Assembly: GCF_001729485.1 (NCBI RefSeq)
Contig: NZ_CP017157.1
Location: 3,348,001-3,412,000 of the forward strand
Direction of reading: 5' to 3'
From: Streptomyces lydicus
GTDB taxonomy: Bacteria > Actinomycetota > Actinomycetes > Streptomycetales > Streptomycetaceae
DNA: 64,000 bases
Shown: positions 53,642-61,160 of the stretch, piece after piece
Layout: each line of letters starts with the position of its first letter
Position numbering within the stretch: position 1 is the first letter of the stretch
The notes under the pieces: model-generated
Told to the model about the DNA's origin: nothing
The model's input: the letters and a program-made list of their open reading frames with translations, nothing else
Database searches by the model: none
Translations under genes and position numbers: made by a program

Positions 53642-53881
53642 TCAGCGGCCCGCCATGATCACCGCGTAGGCGATGAAGAAGGCCGCGCACAGCACGACGA
53701 TGATGCCGAGGATGACGGCCGGGCCCTTGGCCCAGCCACGCGACTGCGTGTCACGGGGGCCGGTCTCGGAGCCCGTGCTGTCCTCGCCCGGCGGCGTTTC
53801 TCCCGGTGGCACGCCACCGGCGGCGCCGAGACCCGGCGTCTCGTCCGGGTTCGGCGCCGGGTACTGGTTGCCGTTGCCCAT
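53642..53881 (-). CDS. Small single-pass membrane protein, 79 aa
   Basis: An N-terminal Pro/Gly/Glu-rich disordered half (NGNQYPAPNPDETPGLG, PPGETPPGED) is followed by one C-terminal transmembrane helix (PAVILGIIVVLCAAFFIAYAV). The layout is that of small DUF6480-type streptomycete proteins, a weak assignment. AGAGAGG precedes the ATG. Confidence 0.72.
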   Translation of the reverse strand: MGNGNQYPAPNPDETPGLGAAGGVPPGETPPGEDSTGSETGPRDTQSRGWAKGPAVILGIIVVLCAAFFIAYAVIMAGR

Positions 53882-54050
53882 ACCGGAAACCTCTCTTGGT
53901 TACCCCGAGCAGCCAGCTCTTCCCGCTCTCCCTCCGGCGTGGCTGCTCACCTGCCGCGGAACGCGGCCCTACGTGACACGTGGCCGGGGTGTGTGGGGAG
54001 GCCGCCCCGCACGGTCACGACGCGCGCCGTCGGACTTCGGTCGACGCCGG

Positions 54051-54206
54051 CTACCAGTAGTGCCGCCGTCCGGCCACCGCATGTCCCATCGAGCCGAGGA
54101 TCCACAGGATCGCGCCGATCACGGCGAGAATGATTCCGATGGTCCACAGAATGCCGATGCCGGTCAAAAAGCCGATGACGAGCAAGATGATTCCGAGAAC
54201 GATCAC
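54051..54206 (-). CDS. Tiny two-helix membrane protein, 51 aa
   Basis: Almost wholly hydrophobic: VIVLGIILLVIGFLTGIGIL and WTIGIILAVIGAILWILGSM, ending GRRHYW, as in DUF6131-type proteins. A GTG start is taken because GGAG lies 7 nt before it. AT content is higher than around, partly from Ile codons. Confidence 0.72.
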   Translation of the reverse strand: MIVLGIILLVIGFLTGIGILWTIGIILAVIGAILWILGSMGHAVAGRRHYW

Positions 54207-54529
54207 GATGTGCTCCGATCTCGCAAACGGTTTTTCCTTCTCAACTGTGATCCCGGCCGGGCACAAGGGCAACTGCTGGCGGCGCTCCCGCTGCTGGAGA
54301 GCCGCGGGGGAGCGGCTTCGGCGGCGGATGGCGGCCGCAGGCCCCGCCCCGCCCCGTCGTCCGGGGGTTCGAAGCGACGTACCGACTGGTCGGTACGTGC
54401 TGCGGTGGCTGCTCTCCAGGCGTCACACGGCGTCTCTTCCTGTCCGTGCGGCGCAGGCCGGCCCGAGTCGCGCACGACCGCCCTTCGCGGTGAAGTGGGG
54501 GTGTGGCAACAAGGGAAGAGGAGGCCGAG

Positions 54530-54691
54530 ATGAACCGCCCCGAAACTCCTGAGGAACCACGAGTCGGCGACCGTGAAAGCGAAAACGGCAAACCGATGAA
54601 GATCGCCGAAATGGCGAAACGGAAAGCGAAGCAAACGATGGAAAAACTCAAGCCGCACGACGGCCGGCGGTCGGAAAGCCCGCCCCCGTAG
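54530..54691 (+). CDS. Small basic helical protein, 53 aa
   Basis: GAGGAGG precedes an ATG opening MNRPETPEEP...KIAEMAKRKAKQTMEKLKP, an acidic/disordered start and a Lys-rich amphipathic helix. Codon use is A-rich (AAA, GAA, GAT) and unlike the genome, suggesting either a stress-type small protein or recent acquisition. No family is recognised. Confidence 0.55.
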   Translation: MNRPETPEEPRVGDRESENGKPMKIAEMAKRKAKQTMEKLKPHDGRRSESPPP

Positions 54692-54922
54692 CCGACGGCG
54701 GCCTCGTTCCGCGGCGCCCCGGCCCCTCGCGTACGGTCGCCCCGGCGCGGAACGGCCTCCCCGTGCCGGCGCCCGGCCTGTGACGCTCCATGCCGTGCCG
54801 GCGCGTCCGCGGCGGCCGGTGTCCGGGCGGCGCTCCGCCCGTCGTTCAACACGCTAATGTGACCACCGGAATTGACGGCCCGTCCGGTGGTGCGGTGCCG
54901 GGCGGCGGAGGGAGCGCGGGGC

Positions 54923-55765
54923 ATGGCGGAGCCGGAGGACTGGATGGCGGTCCGGGCCGCACCGCCGGTCGACCTCCACACGGACCGACCGCACGCCGCC
55001 CGCGTCTACGACGTCCTCCTCGGCGGCAAGACGAACTATCCCGCCGACCGCGCCGCGGCCGAACAGACGCTGGCCGCCCTCCCCAACGCCGCCATGATCG
55101 CCCGGCAGAACCGGGCGTTCATGCAGCGGGCCGCGCGCTATCTGGCGGCGGAGGCCGGTATCCGGCAGTTCCTGGACATCGGCACCGGCATCCCCACCTC
55201 GCCCAACCTCCATGAGGTCGTCCAGGCCACCGCCCCGCAGTCGCGGATCGTGTACGCCGACAACGACCCCATCGTGCTGGCCCATTCCCGCGCCCTGCAC
55301 ACCAGCCACCCCGACGGCAGGACCGCCTACCTCCAGGCCGACCTGTGCCGCCCGCAGGAGATCCTCCACGACGAGCAGCTGCGCCGGACCCTCGACCTGG
55401 GCCAGCCGCTCGCGCTGACCCTGGTGGCCGTCCTGCACTGGCTCCCCTCGGACCACGATCCCTACGCCATCGTCGGCGAGCTGCTCGACGCCTTCCCGGC
55501 CGGCAGCTTCCTCGCCCTGACCCACGTCACCGACGACTTCGAGCCCGACGCGCTGGCAGAGGTCTCGGAGAACTTCCGGGCCGAGGGGTCGCACGTCAAC
55601 GCGCGCGGCAAGGACGAGGTGCAGCGCTTCTTCGACGGGCTGGACATGGTCGAGCCCGGCCTCCGGGTGGTGCAGCAGTGGCGGCCGGACCCCGTGGAGC
55701 TGGGGGCGGACGCGTTCGGCGAGACCGACATCCCGCTCTACGCAGGGGTCGCCCGGAAGAACTGA
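54923..55765 (+). CDS. SAM-dependent methyltransferase, DUF574 (second copy)
   Basis: A 280-aa paralogue of the protein at 6229-7035, sharing ARVYDVLLGGKTNYPADR, RQNRAFMQRAARYL, LDIGTGIPTSPNLHE, IVYADNDPIVLAHSRAL and QQWRPD. The SAM-binding loop is intact. GGAGGGA lies 9 nt before the chosen ATG; an ATG 21 nt further in is possible. It is convergent with a HATPase gene, with a terminator hairpin between. The substrate is unknown. Confidence 0.88.
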   Translation: MAEPEDWMAVRAAPPVDLHTDRPHAARVYDVLLGGKTNYPADRAAAEQTLAALPNAAMIARQNRAFMQRAARYLAAEAGIRQFLDIGTGIPTSPNLHEVVQATAPQSRIVYADNDPIVLAHSRALHTSHPDGRTAYLQADLCRPQEILHDEQLRRTLDLGQPLALTLVAVLHWLPSDHDPYAIVGELLDAFPAGSFLALTHVTDDFEPDALAEVSENFRAEGSHVNARGKDEVQRFFDGLDMVEPGLRVVQQWRPDPVELGADAFGETDIPLYAGVARKN

Positions 55766-55786
55766 CGCGCCGCCGGTGACGGCGCG
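55766..55786. terminator. Bidirectional terminator
   Basis: 7-bp arms CGCGCCG / CGGCGCG with a 7-nt loop lie between the converging DUF574 and HATPase stops, which are only about 20 bp apart. Confidence 0.55.
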
Positions 55787-55787
55787 G

Positions 55788-56357
55788 TCAACGCACGGCC
55801 TCCCGGCCCGGCATGCCGCCCGCGGCGGCCGGCGGGGGACATGGCAGGGCCGCCCACACCGCCTTCCCCGCGGTGGTCGGGACGGTCCAACCCCAGTTCC
55901 TGCTGAGGCAGTTGACGAGGTGCAGGCCGCGGCCGGACTCGGCGAGGCGGTCGGGGGTGCCCAGTACGGGGACCCGGTTGCCGGGGTCGCGGACGCCGCA
56001 CACCACGACGCCCCCGCGGCGCAGCAGACCCAGCCGGAGCGGGTGCGGGGAGGCGTCGCGGGCCGGGTGCCGCGCGAGTCCGTGGCGCAGGGCGTTGCTC
56101 AGGAGTTCGGTGACGACGAGCACGGCGTCGTCGAGGAGCGGGGTCAACTCCCAGTAGGTGAGCGTCGACCAGGTGAACCGGCGGGCCTCGCCGGCCGCCC
56201 GCTGGTCGCCGGTCAGGGCGCGGACGGCGCATCCGCCGGGGTCCCGGCGGCGCTCGTCGTCCCGGAGGGCGTCCTGCGAGACCTGGGTCAGCCAGTGGTC
56301 AACGGGTGCGTCGAGCAGGCGGGAAGCGGTGGGGGATCCTGCCGGGCGGGGTGTCAT
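55788..56357 (-). CDS. ATP-binding (HATPase/anti-sigma kinase-like) protein
   Basis: A 189-aa GHKL-type single-domain protein with the N-box LLDDAVLVVTELLSNALRHG, a G1 box VCGVRDPGNRVP and SGRGLHLVNCLSRNWGW. It matches the many streptomycete RsbW/AbaA-like ATPases that pair with XRE and DUF397 genes. The ATG is 6 nt after GGAG. It is divergent from the DUF397 gene across a promoter region with palindromes. It probably binds a sigma factor or antagonist; kinase activity is unproven. Confidence 0.85.
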   Translation of the reverse strand: MTPRPAGSPTASRLLDAPVDHWLTQVSQDALRDDERRRDPGGCAVRALTGDQRAAGEARRFTWSTLTYWELTPLLDDAVLVVTELLSNALRHGLARHPARDASPHPLRLGLLRRGGVVVCGVRDPGNRVPVLGTPDRLAESGRGLHLVNCLSRNWGWTVPTTAGKAVWAALPCPPPAAAGGMPGREAVR

Positions 56358-56469
56358 CACGATCTCCGTGGAGCCTCTCGGGCCTGCGTCACGAACGGGT
56401 GATTCGCGACCACTATCCCCGGCTGCCGCTGGTGCTGCAAGTGCATCCGCAATTACAGTCAGAGGAAAC

Positions 56470-56501
56470 GTAATTGCATCGGTAAGTGCAGATGCAATTA
56501 C
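56470..56501. promoter_or_regulatory. Perfect 11-bp inverted repeat in the HATPase/DUF397 promoter region
   Basis: GTAATTGCATC and GATGCAATTAC flank a 10-nt spacer. A further half-site (GCATCCGCAATTAC) occurs at 56443-56456, and GTGCA precedes two of the copies. It is AT-rich in a GC-rich background. Very likely an operator, perhaps for the nearby XRE regulator. Confidence 0.6.
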
Positions 56502-56571
56502 ACAGGCGCATGATGCCTGGTCACGCCAGTTTGTGTCGCGCGTACGGCACTTGAGCAGGTGAGGAGTTGAG

Positions 56572-56808
56572 ATGCAGCAGCTCGACAACGGAGTGCAGGC
56601 CGATCTGATCGAGGGCGTGGTCTGGAGGAAGAGCCGGCACAGCGCCCCGGGTGGCAACTGCGTGGAGGTCGCCGCGCTGCCGGGCGGCGGCTTCGCCTTC
56701 CGCAACTCGCGTGATCCGCAGGGCCCCGCGCTGATCTACACCCAGGCGGAGCTGGACGCCTTCGTGGCGGGCGTGAAGGACGGCGAGTTCGACGCGATGG
56801 TGGGCTGA
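56572..56808 (+). CDS. DUF397 protein, 78 aa
   Basis: A small protein with the DUF397 signature WRKSRHSAPGGNCVEVAAL, FRNSRDPQGPALIYTQAE and a C-terminal FVAGVKDGEFD. DUF397 proteins accompany XRE/DUF5753 regulators (WhiJ-type systems) in streptomycetes and are thought to bind and modulate them. GAGG lies before the ATG. The XRE gene follows in the same direction 167 nt on, an inverted order from the more usual XRE-DUF397. Confidence 0.9.
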   Translation: MQQLDNGVQADLIEGVVWRKSRHSAPGGNCVEVAALPGGGFAFRNSRDPQGPALIYTQAELDAFVAGVKDGEFDAMVG

Positions 56809-56934
56809 GCCGGGAGAAGGCGTACCCAACTCGCCCGGATCCAGGGCTTGCTGTCCTCGCGGCCCCCGCGGGACCGGCGAGCCCTGCGCGCGTCCTGGTG
56901 CCGACGACTTTCTGTACCCCGAGACCGTTGAATG

Positions 56935-56951
56935 GGATACTGCATGTATCC
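56935..56951. promoter_or_regulatory. Palindrome just upstream of the XRE gene
   Basis: GGATAC-TGCAT-GTATCC, perfect arms, lies 24 bp before the XRE start and differs from the palindrome upstream of DUF397. A likely autoregulatory operator. Confidence 0.5.
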
Positions 56952-56975
56952 GCACTGTCGCTCACGGGAGTTGGA

Positions 56976-57887
56976 ATGTCCGCCATGATGCGGCCGCACG
57001 CCGAGCTGTCGATAAGGCACTACCTGGAGCAGCCGCAGGTCGGGCCGACGGTCGTGCGGATCGTGCTGGGCGCCCAGCTCCGCAGGCTGCGGCAGGAGCG
57101 CGGCATCTCGCGGGAGGACGCGGGCCATGCGATCCGTGGCTCCCACGCCAAGATCACCCGGGTGGAGCGCGGTCAAGTCGGCTTCAAGGAGAAGGACTTG
57201 GCCGATCTGCTGACCCTCTACCGGGTGCATGACGAGGCGCAGCGCGCGGAGTACTTCGAGCTGGCCCGGCAGGCCAACACCTCCGGCTGGTGGCACCAGT
57301 ACAACGACGTCCTGGAGGACTGGTTCGAGCTGCACATCGGGCTGGAGGAGGCCGCCGAGGTCATCCGCAGCTACGAGGTGCAGTTCCTGCCCGGCCTGCT
57401 GCAGACCGAGGCGTACGCCTACGTGGTCACTCGTCTGGGGTATCCCGACGCGGCGGAATCCAAGATCGACCGGCTGGTCTCGCTACGGATGGCACGCCAG
57501 AAGCTGCTGACCCGGCCGGCCGCGCCCCGGCTGTGGGCCGTGGTCGACGAGTCGGTGCTGCGCCGCCCCTTCGGCGGCCCGGACGTGATGCGCGCACAGC
57601 TGGAGCACCTGCTGGAGGTGGCCGAGCTGCCGAACGTGACGTTGCAGATCGCCCCGTTCAGCGTGGGGGCGAACGCGGTCGCCGGCTCGCCGATCACCAT
57701 CCTGCGATTCCGGGAGCCGGAACTCCCCGACAAGGTGTATCTGGAGCAGCTGACCGGCGCGGTCTATCTGGACAAGCAGGAGTCCGTCGACCAGTACACC
57801 TTGATCATGGAGCGGCTGTGCACGGCGGCCGATCCGCCGGAGGAGACCGGCGCCTTCCTCACGGCGCTGCTCGACCAACTGCCCTGA
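56976..57887 (+). CDS. XRE-family regulator with DUF5753 sensor domain
   Basis: A 303-aa protein. The N-terminal HTH (LGAQLRRLRQERGISREDAGHAI, HAKITRVERGQVGFKEKDLADLL) is followed by DUF5753 (EVIRSYEVQFLPGLLQTEAYAY, LLTRPAAPRLWAVVDESVLRR, LQIAPFSVGANAVAGSPITIL). Such proteins repress their own region and are paired with DUF397 partners. GGAG sits 5 nt before the ATG. A downstream ATG (MMRPHAEL) is an alternative start. The ligand is unknown. Confidence 0.92.
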   Translation: MSAMMRPHAELSIRHYLEQPQVGPTVVRIVLGAQLRRLRQERGISREDAGHAIRGSHAKITRVERGQVGFKEKDLADLLTLYRVHDEAQRAEYFELARQANTSGWWHQYNDVLEDWFELHIGLEEAAEVIRSYEVQFLPGLLQTEAYAYVVTRLGYPDAAESKIDRLVSLRMARQKLLTRPAAPRLWAVVDESVLRRPFGGPDVMRAQLEHLLEVAELPNVTLQIAPFSVGANAVAGSPITILRFREPELPDKVYLEQLTGAVYLDKQESVDQYTLIMERLCTAADPPEETGAFLTALLDQLP

Positions 57888-58023
57888 CCGCCGCGGTTGT
57901 TCGTGACCCCTGCGGCGCTTCGGGTGCGGGGCGGCGGATCCGCCGTTTTCCACGGGGTGCCGTGCCCATCGAGGAGGCGGAGCAGTGCGGCGGGCCTCCG
58001 GGCGCAGTCGCTCGACCCGCAGA

Positions 58024-58054
58024 ACGGGGCCGCGCCGCAACGGCGCGGCCCCGT
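58024..58054. terminator. Strong bidirectional terminator
   Basis: A perfect 14-bp stem ACGGGGCCGCGCCG / CGGCGCGGCCCCGT with a 3-nt loop lies between the converging XRE and parvulin genes. Confidence 0.85.
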
Positions 58055-58065
58055 GACATCCGGCG

Positions 58066-58347
58066 TCAGTCCTCGCGGCTGGTGACTTCCACGAGGTGAC
58101 TCCCGAACTGGGTCTTCACCGGCCCCTGGACCACGCCGACCGGCGCGGAGAAGACGACCTGGTCGAATTCGGGGACCATTTGTCCCGGACCGAACGATCC
58201 AAGGTTGCCTCCGTCACGGGAGGAGGGGCAGGAGGAGTGCTTCTTGGCGAGTTCGGAGAAGTCGGCTCCGTTCTCGATCTGCTCCTTGAGGTTCAAGGCT
58301 TCGGTTTCGGTCTTGACCAAGATGTGACGAGCGGTAGCCCTAGCCAT
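58066..58347 (-). CDS. Small parvulin-type peptidyl-prolyl isomerase (PpiC-like)
   Basis: A 93-aa single-domain parvulin of the size of E. coli PpiC/Par10, strikingly similar to it: [66 protein letters not shown]. Active-site His (RHILV, GSHLV), Cys and Met/Phe are present. It lacks signal peptide and anchor, so it is cytosolic, unlike most actinobacterial parvulins, which are secreted foldases. AAAGGAA precedes the ATG. Gammaproteobacterial resemblance and slightly lower GC hint at transfer. Confidence 0.9.
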   Translation of the reverse strand: MARATARHILVKTETEALNLKEQIENGADFSELAKKHSSCPSSRDGGNLGSFGPGQMVPEFDQVVFSAPVGVVQGPVKTQFGSHLVEVTSRED

Positions 58348-58414
58348 GTGTCATTTCCTTTCGAGTTCGTATCGACGCTATCGGGCATCGCGCACCTGGG
58401 GGACTTGCTGTGGT

Positions 58415-58506
58415 GGCGATCACCCGTCCCGACCCGCCGCGGCTCCACGTGCCGCCTTCATGGGTCAGGCATGCGCCGACCCAGAATCTCACAGGCGATC
58501 ACCCGT
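58415..58506. repeat. Direct repeat pair GGCGATCACCCGT
   Basis: Two identical 13-bp copies lie 79 bp apart (58415-58427 and 58494-58506) in the 191-bp gap between the parvulin gene and the SDR stop. Function unknown. Confidence 0.45.
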
Positions 58507-58538
58507 GCAGGACCGGCTGATCATTGATCTTGTAGTCG

Positions 58539-59303
58539 CTACAGGTTGACGCCGCCGGTGACGTCGATCTTGGCGCCGGTGATCCAGCGGGCGTCGTCGG
58601 AGGCCAGGAAGGCGACCGCGTCGGCGATGTCCGGGACCCGGCCGATCCGGCCGAGGGCGGTCAGGCTGATGTTGCGCTCCAGGTTCGCCGGGTCGGCCAG
58701 TGCTTCGGCGGTCATGTCGGTGCGGGTGAATCCGACGGCGACGGAATTCACGGTGATTCCGCGGGGGCCGAGGTGCTTGGCCAGGCTGTGGCTGAACACT
58801 TCGAGAGCGCCCTTGGTGAGCGGATAACCGATGCCGTGGGCGGAGGCGATCCGGGTGGAGACGGATGAGATGTTGATGATCCGGCCGCCGTCGCGCAGTC
58901 GTGGCAGCAGGCGCTGGGTGAGGAAGAGCGGCGCCTTGACGTTGACCGCGATCATCCGGTCGAACTCCTCGGGGGTGAGCACCTCGATCGGTCGCCCCAT
59001 GAGGTTGAGCGCCGCGTTGTGCACCAGGATGTCGAGCGTCGATTCCCCGTGTGCGCGCAGTCCGGTCTCCAGGCCGGCCGCGAGCGTGTCCACGTCGTGG
59101 GGAACGCCCAGTTCGGCGCGCACGACGCAGGCCCGGCCGCCGGCCTCGGTGATGGCCGCGGCAGTCTCCTCGGCCGCCGCCTCGCTGCTGCTGTGGTGCA
59201 CGACGACCAGGGCGCCGTCCCGGGCCAGGCGTTCGGCGATGCCGCGCCCGATGCCCCGGCTGCTGCCGGTGACCAGTGCGACCTTCCCGCTGAGGTTTCC
59301 CAT
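58539..59303 (-). CDS. Short-chain dehydrogenase/reductase under an iron box
   Basis: A 254-aa classical SDR: NAD(P)-binding TGSSRGIGRGIAE, NAAL, catalytic Ser in NISSVS and YPLTK (Tyr/Lys), C-terminal GAKIDVTGGVNL. The N-terminal TGxxxGIG and length suit FabG/EntA-type enzymes. AAGGAG lies just before the ATG. A DmdR/IdeR iron box is 38 bp upstream, so transcription is probably repressed by iron, which would fit a role in catechol or other siderophore chemistry. No siderophore synthase is adjacent. Confidence 0.9.
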   Translation of the reverse strand: MGNLSGKVALVTGSSRGIGRGIAERLARDGALVVVHHSSSEAAAEETAAAITEAGGRACVVRAELGVPHDVDTLAAGLETGLRAHGESTLDILVHNAALNLMGRPIEVLTPEEFDRMIAVNVKAPLFLTQRLLPRLRDGGRIINISSVSTRIASAHGIGYPLTKGALEVFSHSLAKHLGPRGITVNSVAVGFTRTDMTAEALADPANLERNISLTALGRIGRVPDIADAVAFLASDDARWITGAKIDVTGGVNL

Positions 59304-59341
59304 CCGTACTCCTTGATCGTGTCCCGTGGAACTCCCTCCAG

Positions 59342-59360
59342 TTAGGTTAGCCTCGCCTAA
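59342..59360 (-). promoter_or_regulatory. Iron box (DmdR1/IdeR-type operator)
   Basis: TTAGGTTAGCCTCGCCTAA matches the 19-bp consensus TTAGGTTAGGCTAACCTAA at 16 positions. It lies 38 bp before the SDR start, in the expected promoter. It is the only such site I noticed in the window. Confidence 0.82.
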
Positions 59361-59469
59361 GTTTTCTGGGTCTGCTGTCGTCGAGGACGGGTGCCTTCCC
59401 GGCCACGGGCGCGGACACCTCCGCGCAGGGTCGACGGACCGGCCGGGGAGCCGGCCCTCGCGTAGGGGC

Positions 59470-59925
59470 TCAGGACGACGTCGCCCGCCGGGCCGCGTAC
59501 TGGTCGAGGAGTTTGGTGCGGGTCGCCTGAAGGCGGTGCGCGAGGATCTCGGTGATGGCCCGCACCACCCGCAGCCCGAGCGCGGGCTCGCGCTCGCACA
59601 GCTCCCGCACCGCGGCCCCGTCGAACTCGTAGGCGCGCACCGGGCTGAACGCTTCCGCACCGAAGTCCCACCGGTGCGGTGCGAACAGCCAGGACCAGCC
59701 GAGCAGGTCGCCGGGCCCGAGCGTCGCGACCGTCACGGGGCGTCGGCCGGGCACCGTGATGTCGAGCGAGACCGACCCCGAGCGCAGTACCCAGAACCGG
59801 TCCGCGGTGCCGCCCTCCTCGAAGATCCGGGTGTCCTGCTCGAAGGAGACCTCGCGGGCCAGCTCCATCAGGCGCTCACGGTCGGGGGCCGGGAGTACGG
59901 TCAGCAGTCGCGTCGCGATGGTCAT
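59470..59925 (-). CDS. Stand-alone cyclic-nucleotide-binding protein (second copy)
   Basis: A 151-aa single sensor domain without HTH, paralogous to the protein at 30616-31074: REVSFEQDTRIFEEGGTADRFW, RSGSVSLDITVPGRR, LGPGDLLGWSWLFAPHRWDFGA, FDGAAVRELC, RLQATRTKLLDQYA. GAGGAGGG lies before the ATG. Upstream of the SDR on the same strand, but the iron box and a 166-bp gap separate them. Function is unknown. Confidence 0.82.
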   Translation of the reverse strand: MTIATRLLTVLPAPDRERLMELAREVSFEQDTRIFEEGGTADRFWVLRSGSVSLDITVPGRRPVTVATLGPGDLLGWSWLFAPHRWDFGAEAFSPVRAYEFDGAAVRELCEREPALGLRVVRAITEILAHRLQATRTKLLDQYAARRATSS

Positions 59926-60075
59926 GGCCGAGCCCTCCTCGCCGCCGGCAGGCCGCGGGCTCGCGCCGGCGGGCGCGGGTGCCCTGCGGCCGTCCTACCT
60001 CCTTCCATTGGAACCGCGCTCGGCACGCGGGGCACGCCGGGGCCCCGGCGCGCGGTCCGGGCGCGGCTCCCGCGG

Positions 60076-61020
60076 TCAGCCGGCCAGGTCCGAGGGGTCG
60101 GTGTTCGCGCCGCACAGGAGGACGGCGACGCGCTCGCCCGGCGCGGGCCGGTAGGCGCCCGTGAACAGGGCGGCGGCCGCGGTGGCCGTGCCGTGCTCGA
60201 CGACCAGCCGGTAGCGGTCCCACAGCGTGCGCCGCGCCCGCACGATGTCCTCGTCCGGGACCAGCAGCGACGCCACGCCGGTGCGCCGGGCCACCGCGAA
60301 GGCGATGTCGCCGACGCGGCTCGCGCCGAGCGAGTCCGCGGCGACCCCGGAGACGGGCACCTCCACCTGGCGGCCGGCGGCCAGCGCGGCGTGCAGCGTG
60401 GGCGCGTTCTCCGGCTCGACGGCGACGACCTTCGCCCGGCCCTCCAGCGCCGTGGCGACCCCCGCCATCAGCCCGCCGCCGCCCACCGCGACGAGGACGG
60501 TGTCCAGCTCGCCGCGCGTCTGCTCCAGCAGCTCCAGCCCGACCGTGCCCTGGCCCGCGCACACCGCGGGCTGGTCGTAGGCGTGACAGAACAGCGCGCC
60601 GTGCTCCGTGGCCCGTTCGGTCGCGGCCCGGTACGCGTCGGCGTACTTCGCCCCGATCTGCACCACCTCCGCGCCGAGCGCCCGCAGCCGGGCGACCTTC
60701 ACCGGGGGCGCGGTCGTGGGCACGAACACCTCGGCGCGGGTGCCGAGCCGGCCCGCCGCGTGGGCGAACGCCAGCCCCGCGTTGCCGCCGGACGCGGCCA
60801 CCACCCCCGCCGGGGGCAGCCGGTCCTGCTCGGCGGCGGCGAGCAGGTGGTTGAAGGCTCCGCGGGCCTTGAACGAGCCGGTGTGCTGAAGCATCTCCAG
60901 CTTGAGCCAGACCTCGGGGGTGGATTCCGGTTCCTCCGGGGCGACCGCGATGACGGGGGTGCGCCGCACCCGCCCGCCGATCCGCCGGGCCGCCGCCTCG
61001 ACGTCCACCATGGTGATCAT
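60076..61020 (-). CDS. Threonine/serine dehydratase-like PLP enzyme
   Basis: A 314-aa fold-type II PLP enzyme. The PLP lysine is in HTGSFKARGAFN, the substrate loop is ASGGNAGLAFAHA, and the tetraglycine phosphate loop is VAVGGGGLMAGVA. It lacks an ACT regulatory domain, so it resembles catabolic dehydratases or serine racemases, which release 2-oxobutyrate or pyruvate and ammonia. It is divergent from the permease gene. Substrate not certain (Thr, Ser or a hydroxylated analogue). Confidence 0.88.
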   Translation of the reverse strand: MITMVDVEAAARRIGGRVRRTPVIAVAPEEPESTPEVWLKLEMLQHTGSFKARGAFNHLLAAAEQDRLPPAGVVAASGGNAGLAFAHAAGRLGTRAEVFVPTTAPPVKVARLRALGAEVVQIGAKYADAYRAATERATEHGALFCHAYDQPAVCAGQGTVGLELLEQTRGELDTVLVAVGGGGLMAGVATALEGRAKVVAVEPENAPTLHAALAAGRQVEVPVSGVAADSLGASRVGDIAFAVARRTGVASLLVPDEDIVRARRTLWDRYRLVVEHGTATAAAALFTGAYRPAPGERVAVLLCGANTDPSDLAG

Positions 61021-61160
61021 TGCGGCCTCCTGCCGTGACGGTCGCGCGCGGTACGGTCCGCGCGCATCCTACGGCCGGCCCCGCCCGCCGGCCCCGACCG
61101 CCCGGCCCCGCCGGATACCCTCGCCGCAGGTCATCCGCCCGTTCACCGAAAGGCCCGGCC

